64,000 bases of DNA from Segatella copri (GTDB lineage Bacteria; Bacteroidota; Bacteroidia; Bacteroidales; Bacteroidaceae), in NCBI RefSeq assembly GCF_026015295.1, contig NZ_JAPDUW010000001.1, positions 3,452,501 through 3,516,500 of the forward strand, given 5' to 3'. Below the pieces are notes generated by a model, which ran no database searches, was not told the DNA's origin, and saw only the letters and a program-made list of their open reading frames with translations. Within the stretch, counting starts at the first letter, position 1. Every line of letters begins with the position of its first letter. Positions 34,855 to 47,452 of this stretch are shown one piece after another. The translations under genes and the position numbers were made by a program.

Positions 34855-37800
34855 ATGGCTACAAAAATTGTTGATAACAGAGTAAATTTTGCCAGCGTGC
34901 ATAATCCGTATCCATATCCGGATTTCCTCGATGTGCAGTTAAAGTCTTTCAAGGACTTCTTACAGTTGGATACTCCGCCTGAGGAACGCAAGAATGACGG
35001 TTTGTATAAGGTGTTCTCTGAGAACTTCCCTATTACCGATACACGTAACAATTTCGTTCTTGAGTTCTTGGATTACTATATCGACCCTCCTCGCTATTCT
35101 ATTGATGAGTGTTTGGAGCGTGGTCTTACATATAGTGTACCTTTGAAGGCTAAGATGAAACTGTATTGTACTGATCCTGATCATGAGGATTTCGGTACAT
35201 TTATTCAGGATGTGTTCCTTGGTACTATCCCATATATGACCGATAATGGTACTTTCGTGATTAATGGTGCTGAGCGTGTTGTTGTTTCTCAGCTTCATCG
35301 CTCTCCTGGTGTGTTCTTTAGCCAGGGTGTTCATGCAAATGGTACCATGCTTTATTCTGCTCGTATCATTCCTTTCAAGGGAAGCTGGATTGAATTTGCA
35401 ACTGACATTAACAATGTAATGTATGCATATATCGATCGTAAGAAGAAGTTGCCTGTAACCACATTGTTGCGTGCTATTGGTTACGAACAGGATAAGGATA
35501 TTCTTCAGATTTTTGATCTCGCCGAGGAGGTGAAGGTTAACAAGAAGAATATGAAGGCTGCTATTGGTCGTAAGCTTGCTGCTCGTGTTTTGAAGAGTTG
35601 GAATGAGGACTTCGTTGATGAGGATACCGGTGAAGTAGTATCTATCGAGCGTAATGAAGTAATCATGGAGCGTGAGACTGAACTTACTGCTGATAATATT
35701 GAGGAGATTGTTGAGAGTGGTGCGCAGACTGTTCTGCTTCATAAGGATGAGGAAGCTGCCAACAAGTTTACTATTATCTTCAATACTTTGGCAAAGGATC
35801 CAAGTAACTCTGAGAAGGAAGCTGTTAACTATATCTATCGTCAGTTGCGTAATGCTGATCCTGCAGATGACGCAAGTGCACGTGAGGTTTTCCAAAACCT
35901 GTTCTTCTCTGATAAGCGTTATGATCTGGGTGAGGTAGGTCGTTATCGTATCAATAAGAAATTGAATCTTGATACTGACATTGATGTTCGTGTCTTGACT
36001 AAGGAAGATATTATTGAGATCATTAAATATCTTATTCAGCTGATCAACTCTAGTGCAACAGTTGACGATATCGACCACTTGTCTAATCGTCGTGTTCGTA
36101 CAGTAGGTGAGCAGTTGGCTAACCAGTTCTCTATTGGTTTGGCACGTATGACCCGTACTATCCGTGAACGTATGAATGTTCGCGACAATGAGGTGTTTAC
36201 TCCAACAGATTTGATTAATGCTAAGACAATCTCTAGTGTTATCAATTCTTTCTTTGGAACTAATCCATTGTCACAGTTCATGGACCAGACTAACCCTCTG
36301 GCTGAGGTAACTCATAAGCGTCGTCTTTCTGCCTTAGGTCCTGGTGGTTTGTCTCGTGAGCGTGCCGGTTTCGAGGTTCGTGACGTACATTATACACACT
36401 ATGGTCGTCTTTGCCCTATTGAGAGTCCTGAAGGTCCAAACATCGGTTTGATTTCTTCTCTCTGTATGTATGCAAAGATTAATGATCTTGGTTTTATTGT
36501 TACTCCTTACCGTAAGGTGAATGATAGCAAGGTCGATATGGCTAATGAGGATGTTGTATACTTGACTGCTGAAGATGAAGAGTCTAAGATTATCGGTCAG
36601 GGTAATGCGCCTTTGACTGTTGATGGTTCTTTCATTCGTGATGTAGTAAAGTGTCGTCAGGATGCTGATTATCCTGTTGTAGGTCCGGATCAAGTTGATT
36701 ATGTTGACGTCTCTCCACAGCAGATTGCTTCTGTATCCGCAGGTTTGATTCCATTCTTGGAGCATGATGATGGTCACCGTGCGTTGATGGGATGTAACAT
36801 GATGCGTCAGGCTGTACCATTGCTTCATAATGATGCACCAATAGTTGGTACTGGTCTTGAGAAGCAAGTTTGTGAGGATTCACGTACTATGGTTACTGCA
36901 GAAGGTGAGGGCGTTATCGAATATGTTGATGCTACAACTATCCGTATCCTTTACGATCGCACAGAAGACGATGAATTTGTAAGCTTCGAACCAGCTTTGA
37001 AGGAGTATCGTATTCCTAAGTTCCGTCGTACCAACCAGAATATGACCATCGACTTGCGTCCTATCTGTAATAAGGGACAGCGTGTAAAGAAGGGTGATAT
37101 CCTGACTGAGGGTTATGCGACAGAAAACGGTGAGCTGGCTTTGGGCCGTAACTTGCTTGTAGCTTATATTCCTTGGAAGGGTTACAACTATGAGGATGCT
37201 GTTGTTATTTCTGAACGTATGGTTCGTGATGACGTATTGACATCTGTACATGTTGACGAATACTCTCTTGATGTCCGTGAAACTAAGCGTGGAGTAGAGG
37301 AATTCACATCTGATATCCCTAATGTCAGCGAGGAAGCTACAAAGGATCTTGATGATAATGGTATCGTGCGTGTTGGTGCAAGAATTGAACCAGGTGATAT
37401 CATGATTGGTAAGATTTCGCCTAAGGGTGAAAGTGATCCTTCACCAGAAGAGAAGTTGCTTCGCGCTATCTTTGGTGATAAGGCTGGTGATGTGAAGGAT
37501 TCTTCATTGAAGGCAAATCCATCATTGAGCGGTGTGGTTATTGACAAGAAGTTGTTCTCTCGTGCTATCAAGACCCGTGAGTCAAAGAAGCAGGATAAGA
37601 TTATTCTTGCTAAGATTGATGAGGAGTATGAGGCAAAGGGTGATGACTTGAAGGATATTCTCGTAGACAAGTTGCTTACACTTACAGAAGGTATGACTTC
37701 TGAGGGTGTTAAGGATTATACAGGTGCTGAGATTATCACCAAGGGCAGTACCTTTACTGCTACAGCCTTGAAGAATTTGGAGTATGATGGTGTTCAGTCA

Positions 37801-38667
37801 AATAAGTGGACTAAGGATGAGCATACCAATGGCTTGATTCAGAGACTTATTATGAACTATATCCGCAAGTATAAGCAACTTGATGCTGAATTAAAGCGTC
37901 GTAAGTTTGCTATCACTATTGGTGATGAACTTCCATCAGGTATTCTTCAGATGGCTAAGGTATATATTGCTAAGAAGCGTAAGATCCAGGTTGGTGATAA
38001 ACTTGCCGGTCGTCATGGTAATAAGGGTATTGTGTCTAAGGTAGTTCGTTTGGAGGATATGCCATTTATGGCTGACGGTCGTCCTGTAGATATGGTATTG
38101 AATCCATTGGGTGTGCCTTCACGTATGAACCTTGGTCAGATCTTCGAGTGTATCTTGGGTGCTGCAGGTAAAAAGTTGGGTGTAAAGTTTGCTACTCCTA
38201 TCTTTGATGGTGCTAAATTGGATGATCTCTCAGAATGGACAGATAAGGCAGGCTTGCCACGTTTCTGCTCAACTTACCTTTATGATGGTGAGACTGGAGA
38301 ACAGTTTGACCAGCCAGCTACTGTTGGTATGACTTACTTCTTGAAGTTAGGTCATATGGTTGAGGATAAGATGCACGCTCGTTCTATCGGTCCATACTCT
38401 TTGATTACACAACAGCCACTTGGTGGTAAAGCACAGTTTGGTGGTCAGCGATTCGGAGAGATGGAGGTCTGGGCTATCGAGGCATTCGGTGCAAGCCACG
38501 TTTTGCAGGAGATCCTGACTGTTAAGTCAGATGATGTTGTAGGACGTAGCAAGGCATACGAAGCAATCGTAAAGGGCGATCCAATGCCAACTCCTGGTAT
38601 TCCTGAGTCACTTAACGTATTGCTCCATGAGCTTCGTGGCCTTGGTTTGAGCATCAAACTTGATTAA
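34855..38667 (+). CDS. rpoB: RNA polymerase beta subunit
   Basis: A 1,270-residue catalytic subunit. The rifampicin-binding stretch [19 protein letters not shown] has the sensitive-type residues at the Q, D, H and R positions, and the next segment SALGPGGL keeps the Ser. [41 protein letters not shown] text near the C-terminus, here [20 protein letters not shown], is the conserved end region. The frame is complete. It is followed after 31 bases by rpoC. Confidence 0.98.
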   Translation: MATKIVDNRVNFASVHNPYPYPDFLDVQLKSFKDFLQLDTPPEERKNDGLYKVFSENFPITDTRNNFVLEFLDYYIDPPRYSIDECLERGLTYSVPLKAKMKLYCTDPDHEDFGTFIQDVFLGTIPYMTDNGTFVINGAERVVVSQLHRSPGVFFSQGVHANGTMLYSARIIPFKGSWIEFATDINNVMYAYIDRKKKLPVTTLLRAIGYEQDKDILQIFDLAEEVKVNKKNMKAAIGRKLAARVLKSWNEDFVDEDTGEVVSIERNEVIMERETELTADNIEEIVESGAQTVLLHKDEEAANKFTIIFNTLAKDPSNSEKEAVNYIYRQLRNADPADDASAREVFQNLFFSDKRYDLGEVGRYRINKKLNLDTDIDVRVLTKEDIIEIIKYLIQLINSSATVDDIDHLSNRRVRTVGEQLANQFSIGLARMTRTIRERMNVRDNEVFTPTDLINAKTISSVINSFFGTNPLSQFMDQTNPLAEVTHKRRLSALGPGGLSRERAGFEVRDVHYTHYGRLCPIESPEGPNIGLISSLCMYAKINDLGFIVTPYRKVNDSKVDMANEDVVYLTAEDEESKIIGQGNAPLTVDGSFIRDVVKCRQDADYPVVGPDQVDYVDVSPQQIASVSAGLIPFLEHDDGHRALMGCNMMRQAVPLLHNDAPIVGTGLEKQVCEDSRTMVTAEGEGVIEYVDATTIRILYDRTEDDEFVSFEPALKEYRIPKFRRTNQNMTIDLRPICNKGQRVKKGDILTEGYATENGELALGRNLLVAYIPWKGYNYEDAVVISERMVRDDVLTSVHVDEYSLDVRETKRGVEEFTSDIPNVSEEATKDLDDNGIVRVGARIEPGDIMIGKISPKGESDPSPEEKLLRAIFGDKAGDVKDSSLKANPSLSGVVIDKKLFSRAIKTRESKKQDKIILAKIDEEYEAKGDDLKDILVDKLLTLTEGMTSEGVKDYTGAEIITKGSTFTATALKNLEYDGVQSNKWTKDEHTNGLIQRLIMNYIRKYKQLDAELKRRKFAITIGDELPSGILQMAKVYIAKKRKIQVGDKLAGRHGNKGIVSKVVRLEDMPFMADGRPVDMVLNPLGVPSRMNLGQIFECILGAAGKKLGVKFATPIFDGAKLDDLSEWTDKAGLPRFCSTYLYDGETGEQFDQPATVGMTYFLKLGHMVEDKMHARSIGPYSLITQQPLGGKAQFGGQRFGEMEVWAIEAFGASHVLQEILTVKSDDVVGRSKAYEAIVKGDPMPTPGIPESLNVLLHELRGLGLSIKLD

Positions 38668-38698
38668 TTTTGAGAACCCCTAATTTATATATAGAAAC

Positions 38699-41600
38699 AT
38701 GGCTTTCAAAAAAGATACAAAGGTAAAGAATAATTTTACGAAGATTACCATCGGTCTCGCTTCGCCAGAGGAGATCTTGGAAAATTCGTATGGTGAGGTT
38801 ACTAAACCGGAAACCATTAATTATCGTACATATAAGCCGGAGCGTGATGGCTTGTTCTGCGAGCGTATTTTTGGTCCTACTAAGGACTATGAATGCGCCT
38901 GCGGCAAGTACAAGCGTATCCGTTATAAGGGAATCGTCTGCGACCGATGCGGTGTAGAGGTTACAGAGAAGAAAGTTCGTCGTGAACGCTCTGGTCACAT
39001 TGAGCTTGTCGTACCTGTTGCTCATATTTGGTATTTCCGTTCTCTTCCAAATAAGATTGGTTACCTTTTGGGTATGCCGACCAAGAAACTTGATGCTGTC
39101 ATTTACTACGAGAAGTATGTAGTTATCCAGCCTGGTATTCTTGAGGGAAAGACTGATGCTGATGGTCTTGAATTGAACGGTTCTCACAAACTTGATCTCT
39201 TGTCAGAAGATGAATATATGGCTCTTCTTGACCAGTATGATCCTAATGGTGACAATGAACTTTTGGACGATACGGACCCTAATAAGTTTATAGCAAAAAT
39301 GGGTGCTGAAGCAATTTATCAGTTGCTCCAGAATGTAGACCTTGACTCTTTGTCATACGAACTCCGCGATCGCGCCAATAACGATTCAAGTCAGCAGCGT
39401 AAAACTGAGGCTCTGAAGCGTCTGCAAGTTGTAGAAGGCTTCCGTGCTAGTAAAGGTATTAACAAGCCAGAATGGATGATCATGAAGATTATTCCTGTTA
39501 CTCCACCTGAGCTTCGTCCGTTGGTACCATTGGATGGTGGTCGTTTTGCAACATCAGACTTGAATGACCTCTATCGTCGTGTGATTATCCGTAACAACCG
39601 TTTGAAGAGATTGGTTGAAATCAAGGCTCCTGAGGTTATTCTCCGTAACGAGAAGCGTATGTTGCAGGAGGCTGTTGACAGCTTGTTCGACAACTCACGC
39701 AAGAGTTCTGCTGTAAAGAGTGAGAGCAATCGTCCTTTGAAGTCACTCTCTGACTCTTTAAAGGGTAAGCAGGGTCGTTTCCGTCAGAACTTGCTGGGTA
39801 AGCGTGTTGACTATTCTGCCCGTTCTGTAATCGTTGTAGGTCCAGAGTTGAAGATGGGTGAGTGTGGTCTTCCAAAACTGATGGCTGCAGAGCTTTACAA
39901 ACCATTTATCATCCGTAAGTTGATTGAGCGTGGTATCGTAAAGACTGTTAAGAGTGCCAAGAAGATTGTTGATCGTCGCGAGCCAGTTATCTGGGATATT
40001 CTTGAGAATGTAATGAAGGGTCATCCGGTTATGTTGAACCGTGCCCCTACGCTTCACCGACTCGGTATCCAGGCATTCCAGCCTAAGATGATTGAGGGTA
40101 AGGCTATTCAGTTGCATCCATTGGCATGTACAGCGTTCAACGCCGACTTCGATGGTGACCAGATGGCTGTTCACCTTCCATTGAGCAATGAGGCTGTTTT
40201 GGAGGCTCAAATCCTGATGCTTCAGAGTCATAACATTCTCAACCCAGCTAATGGTGCGCCTATCACCGTTCCTTCTCAGGATATGGTGCTTGGTCTTTAC
40301 TATATTACTAAGATTCGTCCAGGTGCAAAGGGTGAGGGCTTGACATTCTATGGTCCTGAAGAGGCATTGATTGCTCGTAACGAGGGCCGATGTGATCTTC
40401 ATGCTTTGATTAAGGTTGTAGTTGACGACTTGGTTGATGGTACAATCCAGAAGCGAATGGTAGAAACTTCTGTTGGACGTGTCATCGTTAATGGTATCAT
40501 TCCTGATGAAGTTGGCTTCTTCAATGATGTGATTTCCAAGAAAACCCTCCGTGGTTTGATTTCTAATGTTATCAAGGCTGTTGGTATGGCTAAGGCTTGT
40601 GAATTCCTTGATGGAATCAAGAACTTAGGTTATCGTATGGCTTATGTCGCAGGATTGTCATTCAACCTTGGTGATATTATTATTCCACCAGAGAAGGAAG
40701 CTATTGTTGAGCGCGGTCGCAAGGAGGTTGAGGAAATTACCAATAACTATAATATGGGTTTCATCACCAACAAGGAACGATACAACCAGGTTATTGATGC
40801 GTGGACTCACGTAAATACAGATTTGGGTAATATCTTGATGAAGGAGATGACCGAAGCTGATCAGGGATTCAACGCCGTATACATGATGCTTGATTCCGGA
40901 GCCCGTGGTTCTAAGGATCAGATTAAGCAGTTGTCTGGTATGCGTGGTTTGATGGCTAAACCTCAGAAGGCTGGTGCAGAGGGCGCGCAGATCATCGAGA
41001 ACCCTATCCTTTCTAACTTTAAGGAGGGTATGTCTGTATTGGAGTACTTTATCGCTTCTCACGGTGCCCGTAAGGGTCTTGCTGATACCGCTATGAAGAC
41101 TGCCGATGCCGGTTACTTGACTCGTCGTCTTGTAGACGTTTCTCACGATGTTATCATCACCGAAGAGGATTGTGGTACATTGCGTGGCTTGGTTTGTACA
41201 GCTTTAAAGAATGGTGATGAGATTATTTCATCTCTTTATGAGCGTATTCTGGGTCGTGTTTCTGTGCATGATGTTATTCATCCAACAACTGGTGAACTGA
41301 TTGTCAAATCTGGTGAAGAAATTACCGAGGCTAAGGCAAAGGCTATAGATGAATCTCCTATCGAGAGTGTTGAAATTCGTTCGGTTCTCACATGTGAGAG
41401 CAAAAAGGGTGTCTGCATGAAGTGCTATGGCCGTAACTTGGCAACAGCCCGTATGGTGCAGCTGGGTGAAGCCGTTGGTGTCATCGCTGCTCAAGCTATT
41501 GGTGAGCCAGGTACTCAGTTGACTCTCCGTACATTCCACGCCGGTGGTATTGCATCTAATGCTGCTGCCAATGCTAAGATTGCTGCGAAGAATAAGTCTC

Positions 41601-43033
41601 GTATCGAGTTTGACGAGTTGAGCACAGTACCATTCGTAGAGGAAGACGAGGAAGGCAACGATATCAAGTGCGAAAAGGTAGTAAGCCACTTGGCTGAAAT
41701 CCGTTTCGTGGATCCTAATACAAACATCGTTCTTGCAACTTTGAATGTTCCTTACGGTTCTTCATTGTATCACAAGGAGGGTGAAATCGTAGAGAAGGAT
41801 ACTGTTATCGCCCGTTGGGATCCATTCAACGCCGTTATCGTCAGCCAGTATGCCGGTACATTGAAGTTCAATGACGTTCAGAAGGATCAGACTTATCGTG
41901 CTGAGGTCGATGAGACTACAGGCTTGGAGGAGAAGATTATCACCGATTCCAAGAATAAGGCAATGGTTCCATCTTGTGATGTTATCGATGCTAATGGTGA
42001 AATCCTTGGTACATACAACTTCCCTGTAGGTGGTCACTTGGCTGTTGAGGATGGACAGACAATTAATACCGGTGAGGTTTTGGTTAAGATTCCTCGTGCT
42101 GTAGGTGGTGCAGGTGATATCACTGGTGGTCTCCCTCGTGTAACTGAGCTTCTTGAGGCTCGTAACCCTTCTAACCCTGCTGTTGTATCTGAAATCGATG
42201 GTGAGGTAACTATGGGTAAGGTAAAGCGTGGTAATCGTGAGATCATCGTGACATCTAAGACAGGCGATCAGAAGAAGTATCTTGTATCTCTTTCTAAGCA
42301 GATCTTGGTACAGGAACATGATGCTGTACGTGCTGGTACTCCTCTTTCTGATGGTAGTGTAACTCCTGGCGATATTCTCGCCATCATGGGTCCTACCGCT
42401 GTTCAGGAGTATATTGTTAACCAGATCCAGGACGTTTACCGTCTTCAGGGTGTGGCTATTAATGATAAGCATTTTGAGGTTGTGGTACGTCAGATGATGC
42501 GTAAGGTTCGTATTGACGATCCAGGTGATACTACCTTCTTGGAGCAAGAGTTGGTTGATAAACTTGACTTTGCAGAAGAGAATGATCGTATCTGGGGTAA
42601 GAAGGTTGTTACTGACGGTGGTGATAGTGAAAGTCTCAAACCAGGTCAGATCATAACGGCTCGTAGATTGCGTGATGAGAATTCTGCATTGAAGCGTCGC
42701 GACTTGAAACTTGTACAGGTTCGTGATGCTGTATCTGCAACTTCTACACAGATCCTCCAGGGTATTACTCGTGCTGCTCTTGGTACTAAGAGCTTTATGA
42801 GTGCTGCATCATTCCAGGAAACTACTAAGGTTTTGAATGAGGCTGCTATCCGTGGTAAGGTTGATTACCTTGAGGGTATGAAGGAGAATGTTATCTGTGG
42901 TCACTTGATTCCTGCAGGTACTGGTCTTCGTCAGTGGGATAAGCTCATCGTAGGCTCTAAAGAAGAATATGAGCGTATGCAGGCTAATAAGAAAAATGTG
43001 CTCGACTATGCTGATTCTCCAATAGGAGAATAA
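38699..43033 (+). CDS. rpoC: RNA polymerase beta' subunit
   Basis: A 1,444-residue subunit with the catalytic NADFDGDQM motif (three Mg-binding Asp, about residue 480). The N-terminal zinc site is [20 protein letters not shown] and the second zinc site is in [15 protein letters not shown]. The trigger-loop region has [20 protein letters not shown] followed by LRTFHAGG. The length is typical of Bacteroidota. A terminator follows at 43071. Confidence 0.98.
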   Translation: MAFKKDTKVKNNFTKITIGLASPEEILENSYGEVTKPETINYRTYKPERDGLFCERIFGPTKDYECACGKYKRIRYKGIVCDRCGVEVTEKKVRRERSGHIELVVPVAHIWYFRSLPNKIGYLLGMPTKKLDAVIYYEKYVVIQPGILEGKTDADGLELNGSHKLDLLSEDEYMALLDQYDPNGDNELLDDTDPNKFIAKMGAEAIYQLLQNVDLDSLSYELRDRANNDSSQQRKTEALKRLQVVEGFRASKGINKPEWMIMKIIPVTPPELRPLVPLDGGRFATSDLNDLYRRVIIRNNRLKRLVEIKAPEVILRNEKRMLQEAVDSLFDNSRKSSAVKSESNRPLKSLSDSLKGKQGRFRQNLLGKRVDYSARSVIVVGPELKMGECGLPKLMAAELYKPFIIRKLIERGIVKTVKSAKKIVDRREPVIWDILENVMKGHPVMLNRAPTLHRLGIQAFQPKMIEGKAIQLHPLACTAFNADFDGDQMAVHLPLSNEAVLEAQILMLQSHNILNPANGAPITVPSQDMVLGLYYITKIRPGAKGEGLTFYGPEEALIARNEGRCDLHALIKVVVDDLVDGTIQKRMVETSVGRVIVNGIIPDEVGFFNDVISKKTLRGLISNVIKAVGMAKACEFLDGIKNLGYRMAYVAGLSFNLGDIIIPPEKEAIVERGRKEVEEITNNYNMGFITNKERYNQVIDAWTHVNTDLGNILMKEMTEADQGFNAVYMMLDSGARGSKDQIKQLSGMRGLMAKPQKAGAEGAQIIENPILSNFKEGMSVLEYFIASHGARKGLADTAMKTADAGYLTRRLVDVSHDVIITEEDCGTLRGLVCTALKNGDEIISSLYERILGRVSVHDVIHPTTGELIVKSGEEITEAKAKAIDESPIESVEIRSVLTCESKKGVCMKCYGRNLATARMVQLGEAVGVIAAQAIGEPGTQLTLRTFHAGGIASNAAANAKIAAKNKSRIEFDELSTVPFVEEDEEGNDIKCEKVVSHLAEIRFVDPNTNIVLATLNVPYGSSLYHKEGEIVEKDTVIARWDPFNAVIVSQYAGTLKFNDVQKDQTYRAEVDETTGLEEKIITDSKNKAMVPSCDVIDANGEILGTYNFPVGGHLAVEDGQTINTGEVLVKIPRAVGGAGDITGGLPRVTELLEARNPSNPAVVSEIDGEVTMGKVKRGNREIIVTSKTGDQKKYLVSLSKQILVQEHDAVRAGTPLSDGSVTPGDILAIMGPTAVQEYIVNQIQDVYRLQGVAINDKHFEVVVRQMMRKVRIDDPGDTTFLEQELVDKLDFAEENDRIWGKKVVTDGGDSESLKPGQIITARRLRDENSALKRRDLKLVQVRDAVSATSTQILQGITRAALGTKSFMSAASFQETTKVLNEAAIRGKVDYLEGMKENVICGHLIPAGTGLRQWDKLIVGSKEEYERMQANKKNVLDYADSPIGE

Positions 43034-43070
43034 TCGTAGAATAGAGTACTATATATAAATAGGTATAATG

Positions 43071-43104
43071 AGGGTGCGTCATAAGTCTATGGCGCACCCT
43101 TTTA
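43071..43104 (+). terminator. Intrinsic terminator after rpoC
   Basis: AGGGTGCGTCATA pairs with TATGGCGCACCCT, then TTTT. Confidence 0.8.
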
Positions 43105-43216
43105 TTATCTGTAACAGATGAAAAAAAGCAAAGAATCAAGATTCCATCTTCTGTTGTCTTATGATGTTTTTTTTAAAATAAGTGGCAGATTATTCGTTTT
43201 TTTCAGATATTATGTG

Positions 43217-43224
43217 TAAATTTG
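43217..43224 (+). promoter_or_regulatory. -7 promoter element for the DUF3467 gene
   Basis: TAAATTTG followed by CAC, 42 bases before the ATG. Confidence 0.6.
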
Positions 43225-43265
43225 CACTATCATTTAAAGTTTAATCCTATTAACTTAGTAAAATT

Positions 43266-43592
43266 ATGGAAGAAAATAAGAATAATCAACAGCAGCAGAA
43301 TCAGTTCCAGATGGGCATCAGCCCTGAAGTTGCAGAGGGTACATACTCTAACTTGGCACTGATTACTCATTCTAGTTCAGACTTCATCTTGGATTTTGCA
43401 TGTGCACTTCCTGGCATGCCTGCACCTCAGATCAAGAGTCGTGTTATCATGGCACCTGAGCATGCTAAGCGATTGCTCCAGGCATTGCAGAGCAATATTT
43501 ATAACTATGAGCAGTCCTTCGGTAAAATTAAGTTGTCTGATGAGCAAGAACGTACAATCGCTCCATTTGGCACACCAAAGGGTGAGGCATAA
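43266..43592 (+). CDS. DUF3467 protein
   Basis: A 108-residue protein of the DUF3467 family, with a Gln/Asn-rich start (about 3-15) and a core YSNLALITHSSSDFILDFACALPGMP followed by RVIMAPEHAKRLLQALQSNIYNYE. No signal peptide or membrane segment is seen. Function is unknown. It is a single-gene unit with its own promoter between rpoC and rpsL. Confidence 0.88.
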   Translation: MEENKNNQQQQNQFQMGISPEVAEGTYSNLALITHSSSDFILDFACALPGMPAPQIKSRVIMAPEHAKRLLQALQSNIYNYEQSFGKIKLSDEQERTIAPFGTPKGEA

Positions 43593-43741
43593 TGTACTAC
43601 AGCATACATACTAAGACTAAATTCTCTGCTAAATTCCGCTTTTTCTTTATAATATTCGTTTTTAATAGTTATATAAAGTTAAAACTAGCCTTCGTTTTTT
43701 AAAAGTCTCCTTAATATTTAGGTAGTTTGCCGAAAAAATCG

Positions 43742-43749
43742 TACCTTTG
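43742..43749 (+). promoter_or_regulatory. -7 promoter element for the rpsL-rpsG-fusA operon
   Basis: TACCTTTG followed by CACC, with TTTA 21 bases upstream. It leaves an A-rich leader of about 80 bases before rpsL. Confidence 0.6.
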
Positions 43750-43835
43750 CACCCCGAAAAGGCTCTATAAAGTAGTGGCTTACATCGAAATAAGACAATA
43801 AATAAAAATAAATATATAAATTAAAAAGTAAAATT

Positions 43836-44216
43836 ATGCCTACTATTTCACAGTTAGTAAGAAAAGGCAGACGAGTTCTTGTAGACAAGAGCAAGTCACC
43901 AGCTTTGGATTCTTGTCCTCAGCGTCGTGGTGTTTGTGTTCGTGTTTATACAACAACTCCTAAGAAGCCTAATTCAGCAATGCGTAAAGTTGCACGTGTA
44001 CGTTTGACAAACTCAAAGGAAGTAAACTCTTATATTCCAGGAGAGGGTCACAACTTGCAGGAGCACTCAATTGTTTTGGTTCGCGGTGGTCGTGTAAAGG
44101 ACCTTCCTGGTGTACGTTATCACATTGTCCGTGGTACACTTGATACTGCAGGTGTTGCAAATCGTACACAGCGTCGTTCTAAGTACGGAGCTAAGCGTCC
44201 TAAGGCAAAGAAGTAA
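43836..44216 (+). CDS. rpsL: Small ribosomal subunit protein uS12
   Basis: A 126-residue protein of the decoding centre. [11 protein letters not shown] is the N-terminus, and [13 protein letters not shown] and [12 protein letters not shown] are the two loops where lysine changes give streptomycin resistance. Both lysines are of the sensitive type. It heads the str operon. A 181-base gap separates it from rpsG. Confidence 0.98.
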   Translation: MPTISQLVRKGRRVLVDKSKSPALDSCPQRRGVCVRVYTTTPKKPNSAMRKVARVRLTNSKEVNSYIPGEGHNLQEHSIVLVRGGRVKDLPGVRYHIVRGTLDTAGVANRTQRRSKYGAKRPKAKK

Positions 44217-44397
44217 TATAGCTTCTTAAATTTTAGACAAAACCGCAGACTCACGGTCGGAGAAGGTCGGGAGTTGGGGTTAAAATATTTAATAAAAGTT
44301 TTGCTGGAGAAGTAATCAGGTTGAGTAAATGCTCGGGTGCGAGCGTTGAAGAACATTATACAGCCCCATGCAGAATTAAAAAAAAGTTTTATTTAAA
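44217..44397 (+). other. Structured rpsL-rpsG intercistronic spacer
   Basis: A 181-base spacer with no ORF of note. It holds a small hairpin GCTCG-GGTG-CGAGC (44331-44344) and a GC-richer stretch at 44244-44280 within AT-rich surroundings. In E. coli the spacer between these genes binds uS7 for feedback control. Whether this one does so is unknown. Confidence 0.4.
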
Positions 44398-44874
44398 ATG
44401 AGAAAAGCAAAACCAAAGAAGAGAGTGATCCTTCCAGATCCTGTCTTCAATGACCAGAAGGTCTCAAAGTTCGTAAATCATTTGATGTATGATGGAAAGA
44501 AGAATACATCTTATGAGATTTTCTACAATGCACTTGATATTGTAAAGGCTAAGATGTCTAACGAGGAAAAGTCTGCTCTTGAAATCTGGAAGCAGGCACT
44601 TGATAATATTACTCCTCAGGTAGAGGTTAAGAGCCGTCGTATCGGTGGTGCAACCTTCCAGGTTCCTACAGAGATTCGTCCTGATCGTAAGGAAAGTATT
44701 TCTATGAAGAATCTTATTCTTTTTGCACGTAAGCGCGGTGGTAAGACTATGGCTGATAAGCTTGCTGCAGAGATCATGGATGCTTTTAATAATCAGGGTG
44801 GTGCATTTAAGCGTAAGGAGGATATGCATCGTATGGCTGAGGCTAACCGTGCGTTCGCTCACTTTAGATTCTAA
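44398..44874 (+). CDS. rpsG: Small ribosomal subunit protein uS7
   Basis: A 158-residue protein that starts assembly of the 30S head. [35 protein letters not shown] is the family start, and [26 protein letters not shown] is its rRNA-binding core, followed by [14 protein letters not shown]. Length is normal. Confidence 0.98.
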   Translation: MRKAKPKKRVILPDPVFNDQKVSKFVNHLMYDGKKNTSYEIFYNALDIVKAKMSNEEKSALEIWKQALDNITPQVEVKSRRIGGATFQVPTEIRPDRKESISMKNLILFARKRGGKTMADKLAAEIMDAFNNQGGAFKRKEDMHRMAEANRAFAHFRF

Positions 44875-44901
44875 TTTAATATATAATATAGTTAAAAGAA
44901 A

Positions 44902-47016
44902 ATGGCAAATCGCGATTTACATTTGACTCGTAACATCGGTATCATGGCGCATATCGATGCTGGTAAGACAACAACTTCTGAGCGTATTTTGTTCTATACA
45001 GGTAAGACTCATAAGATTGGTGAGGTACACGATGGTGCTGCTACAATGGACTGGATGGCCCAGGAGCAGGAGCGTGGTATTACTATCACTTCTGCTGCTA
45101 CAACTTGTAACTGGAACTATCTCGGTAAGTCTTATAAGATCAACTTGATCGATACTCCGGGACACGTTGACTTCACTGCTGAGGTTGAGCGTTCACTCCG
45201 TGTCCTTGATGGTGCTGTTGCTACATATTCTGCAGCTGATGGTGTTCAGCCTCAGTCCGAGACTGTATGGCGTCAGGCTGATAAGTACAATGTACCTCGT
45301 ATCGGTTATGTAAACAAGATGGACCGTTCTGGTGCTAACTTCTTCGAGACAGTTCAGCAGATGAAGGATATCTTGGGCGCTAATCCAATTGCTATTCAGA
45401 TTCCTATTGGTGCAGAGGAGAACTTCAAGGGTGTAGTTGACCTCATTAAGATGAAGGCTATTCTTTGGCACGATGAGACTATGGGTGCTGAGTATGATGT
45501 TGAGGATATCCCTGCAGACTTGGCTGACGAGGCTGCTGAGTGGCGTGATAAGCTCCTTGAGGGCGCTGCTAACTTCGATGATGAGGTTATGGAACTTTAT
45601 CTCGATGGTAAGGATGTTCCAGAGGAGAAGATTCTTGCTGCTATCCGTAAGGGTTGCTGTGCTATGGAGTGCTGCCCAATGTTGCTCGGTTCTTCATACA
45701 AGAACAAGGGTGTTCAGCCATTGCTCGACTATGTATGTGCATTCTTGCCTTCACCAATGGATACTCCAAATATCATCGGTACTAACCCTGATACTGAGGA
45801 GGAAGAGGATCGTAAGCCATCTGAGGATGAGCCAACATCTGCTCTCGCATTTAAGATTGCTACAGACCCATTCATGGGCCGCTTGGTATTCTTCCGTGTT
45901 TATTCAGGTAAGGTTGTTGCTGGTTCTTATGTTTACAACCCACGTTCAGGTAAGCGCGAGCGTATCAGCCGTCTGTTCCAGATGAACTCTAAGCAGGAAA
46001 TTCCAATGGAGTCTATCGATGCTGGTGATATCGGTGCAGGTGTAGGTTTCAAGGATATTCGTACAGGTGATACTCTCTGTGATGAGGAGCACCCAATCGT
46101 ATTGGAGTCTATGACATTCCCTGATACTGTGATTTCTATCGCAGTTGAGCCAAAGAGCCAGGCAGACATCGCTAAGATGGATAATGGTCTCGCTAAGTTG
46201 GCTGAGGAGGACCCAACCTTCACTGTTCGTACAGATGAGCAGAGCGGTCAGACAATTATCTCTGGTATGGGTGAGCTCCACTTGGATATCATCATCGACC
46301 GTTTGAAGCGTGAGTTCAAGGTTGAGTGTAACCAGGGTAAGCCTCAGGTTAACTATAAGGAGGCTATCACTAAGACTGCTCAGAGCCGTGAGACTTACAA
46401 GAAGCAGTCTGGTGGTCGTGGTAAGTTCGCTTGTATCGATGTAACCATCGGTCCTAAGGACGAGGATTACAAGGAGGGTGACTTGCAGTTCATCAACGAG
46501 GTTAAGGGTGGTAACGTTCCTAAGGAATTCATCCCATCTGTACAGAAGGGTTTCGCTGACTGCTTGTCAAATGGTGTACTCGGTGGTTTCCCAATGACAG
46601 GTTTGAAGGTGACTTTGACCGATGGTAGCTTCCACCCAGTTGACTCTGACCAGTTGTCATTCGAGTTGGTAGCACATCAGGCATTCAAGGTACTTTGCCC
46701 TAAGGCTGGTCCTGTTTTGATGGAGCCTATCATGAAGGTAGAGGTTGTTACTCCAGAAGAGAACATGGGTGACGTAATCGGTGACTTGAACAAGCGCCGT
46801 GGTCTCGTTCAGGGTATGGAAGAAGGTCGTAGCGGTGCTCGCATCGTAAAGGCAATGGTTCCATTGGCTGAAATGTTCGGTTATGTAACAGCTTTGCGTA
46901 CTATCACTTCTGGTCGTGCAACAAGTTCTATGGAGTACGATCATCATGCACCTCTTTCTTCAACAATTGCTAAGGCTGTGTTGGAGGAGGTTAAGGGTCA
47001 CGCAGAACTCCTTTAA
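44902..47016 (+). CDS. fusA: Elongation factor G
   Basis: A 704-residue GTPase that drives translocation. The motifs are [19 protein letters not shown] (about 16-34), DTPGHVDFT, and [10 protein letters not shown]. Domain IV with GGRGKFACI and domain V with KRRGLVQGM are present. The C-terminal sequence [21 protein letters not shown] is complete. It is the only elongation factor G copy in the window. Confidence 0.98.
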   Translation: MANRDLHLTRNIGIMAHIDAGKTTTSERILFYTGKTHKIGEVHDGAATMDWMAQEQERGITITSAATTCNWNYLGKSYKINLIDTPGHVDFTAEVERSLRVLDGAVATYSAADGVQPQSETVWRQADKYNVPRIGYVNKMDRSGANFFETVQQMKDILGANPIAIQIPIGAEENFKGVVDLIKMKAILWHDETMGAEYDVEDIPADLADEAAEWRDKLLEGAANFDDEVMELYLDGKDVPEEKILAAIRKGCCAMECCPMLLGSSYKNKGVQPLLDYVCAFLPSPMDTPNIIGTNPDTEEEEDRKPSEDEPTSALAFKIATDPFMGRLVFFRVYSGKVVAGSYVYNPRSGKRERISRLFQMNSKQEIPMESIDAGDIGAGVGFKDIRTGDTLCDEEHPIVLESMTFPDTVISIAVEPKSQADIAKMDNGLAKLAEEDPTFTVRTDEQSGQTIISGMGELHLDIIIDRLKREFKVECNQGKPQVNYKEAITKTAQSRETYKKQSGGRGKFACIDVTIGPKDEDYKEGDLQFINEVKGGNVPKEFIPSVQKGFADCLSNGVLGGFPMTGLKVTLTDGSFHPVDSDQLSFELVAHQAFKVLCPKAGPVLMEPIMKVEVVTPEENMGDVIGDLNKRRGLVQGMEEGRSGARIVKAMVPLAEMFGYVTALRTITSGRATSSMEYDHHAPLSSTIAKAVLEEVKGHAELL

Positions 47017-47041
47017 TAACAAAGAATAACGGTAAGATGAG

Positions 47042-47075
47042 GCGCTGCTTAGCGAATGACTCTTAAGCAGCGTAC
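47042..47075 (+). terminator. Hairpin between fusA and rpsJ
   Basis: GCTGCTTA (47044-47051) pairs with TAAGCAGC (47064-47071), extended by flanking GG/CC, then a pyrimidine-rich CTCTTCTTCC. It may be a weak terminator or an operon-leader structure. No promoter consensus is evident before rpsJ. Confidence 0.5.
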
Positions 47076-47127
47076 CTCTTCTTCCATTAGACTATATAAT
47101 TCATATAATAATAACTTAATTTAAAAA

Positions 47128-47433
47128 ATGAGTCAGAAAATCAGAATTAAGCTGAAGTCTTACGACCACCAGTTGGTTGACAAGTCAGCTGAGAAGATTG
47201 TGAAGGCTGTAAAGGCAACAGGCGCTATCGTTAGCGGTCCTATTCCATTGCCAACACACAAGCGTATTTTTACTGTAAACCGCAGTACTTTCGTTAACAA
47301 GAAGTCTCGCGAGCAGTTCCAGCTCTCAGATTTCAAGCGTCTCATCGACATCTACAGCTCAACAGCTAAGACAGTTGATGCCTTGATGAAGCTTGAATTG
47401 CCAAGTGGTGTAGAAGTAGAAATCAAAGTCTAA
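47128..47433 (+). CDS. rpsJ: Small ribosomal subunit protein uS10
   Basis: A 101-residue protein of the 30S head, also the NusE transcription factor. [24 protein letters not shown] is the start, and [17 protein letters not shown] is the loop. It heads the S10 operon, with a 111-base gap after fusA. Confidence 0.98.
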   Translation: MSQKIRIKLKSYDHQLVDKSAEKIVKAVKATGAIVSGPIPLPTHKRIFTVNRSTFVNKKSREQFQLSDFKRLIDIYSSTAKTVDALMKLELPSGVEVEIKV

Positions 47434-47452
47434 TTATTTAAATTAAATTGAA

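Noticed and set aside
34960..36078. A 372-codon minus-strand frame inside rpoB
   Set aside because: It is antisense to highly biased rpoB codons. Such frames arise from the codon bias, and there is no promoter or family match.
34855..44216. Rifampicin or streptomycin resistance changes in rpoB or rpsL
   Set aside because: The key residues in the rifampicin region and the two uS12 lysines are of the sensitive type.
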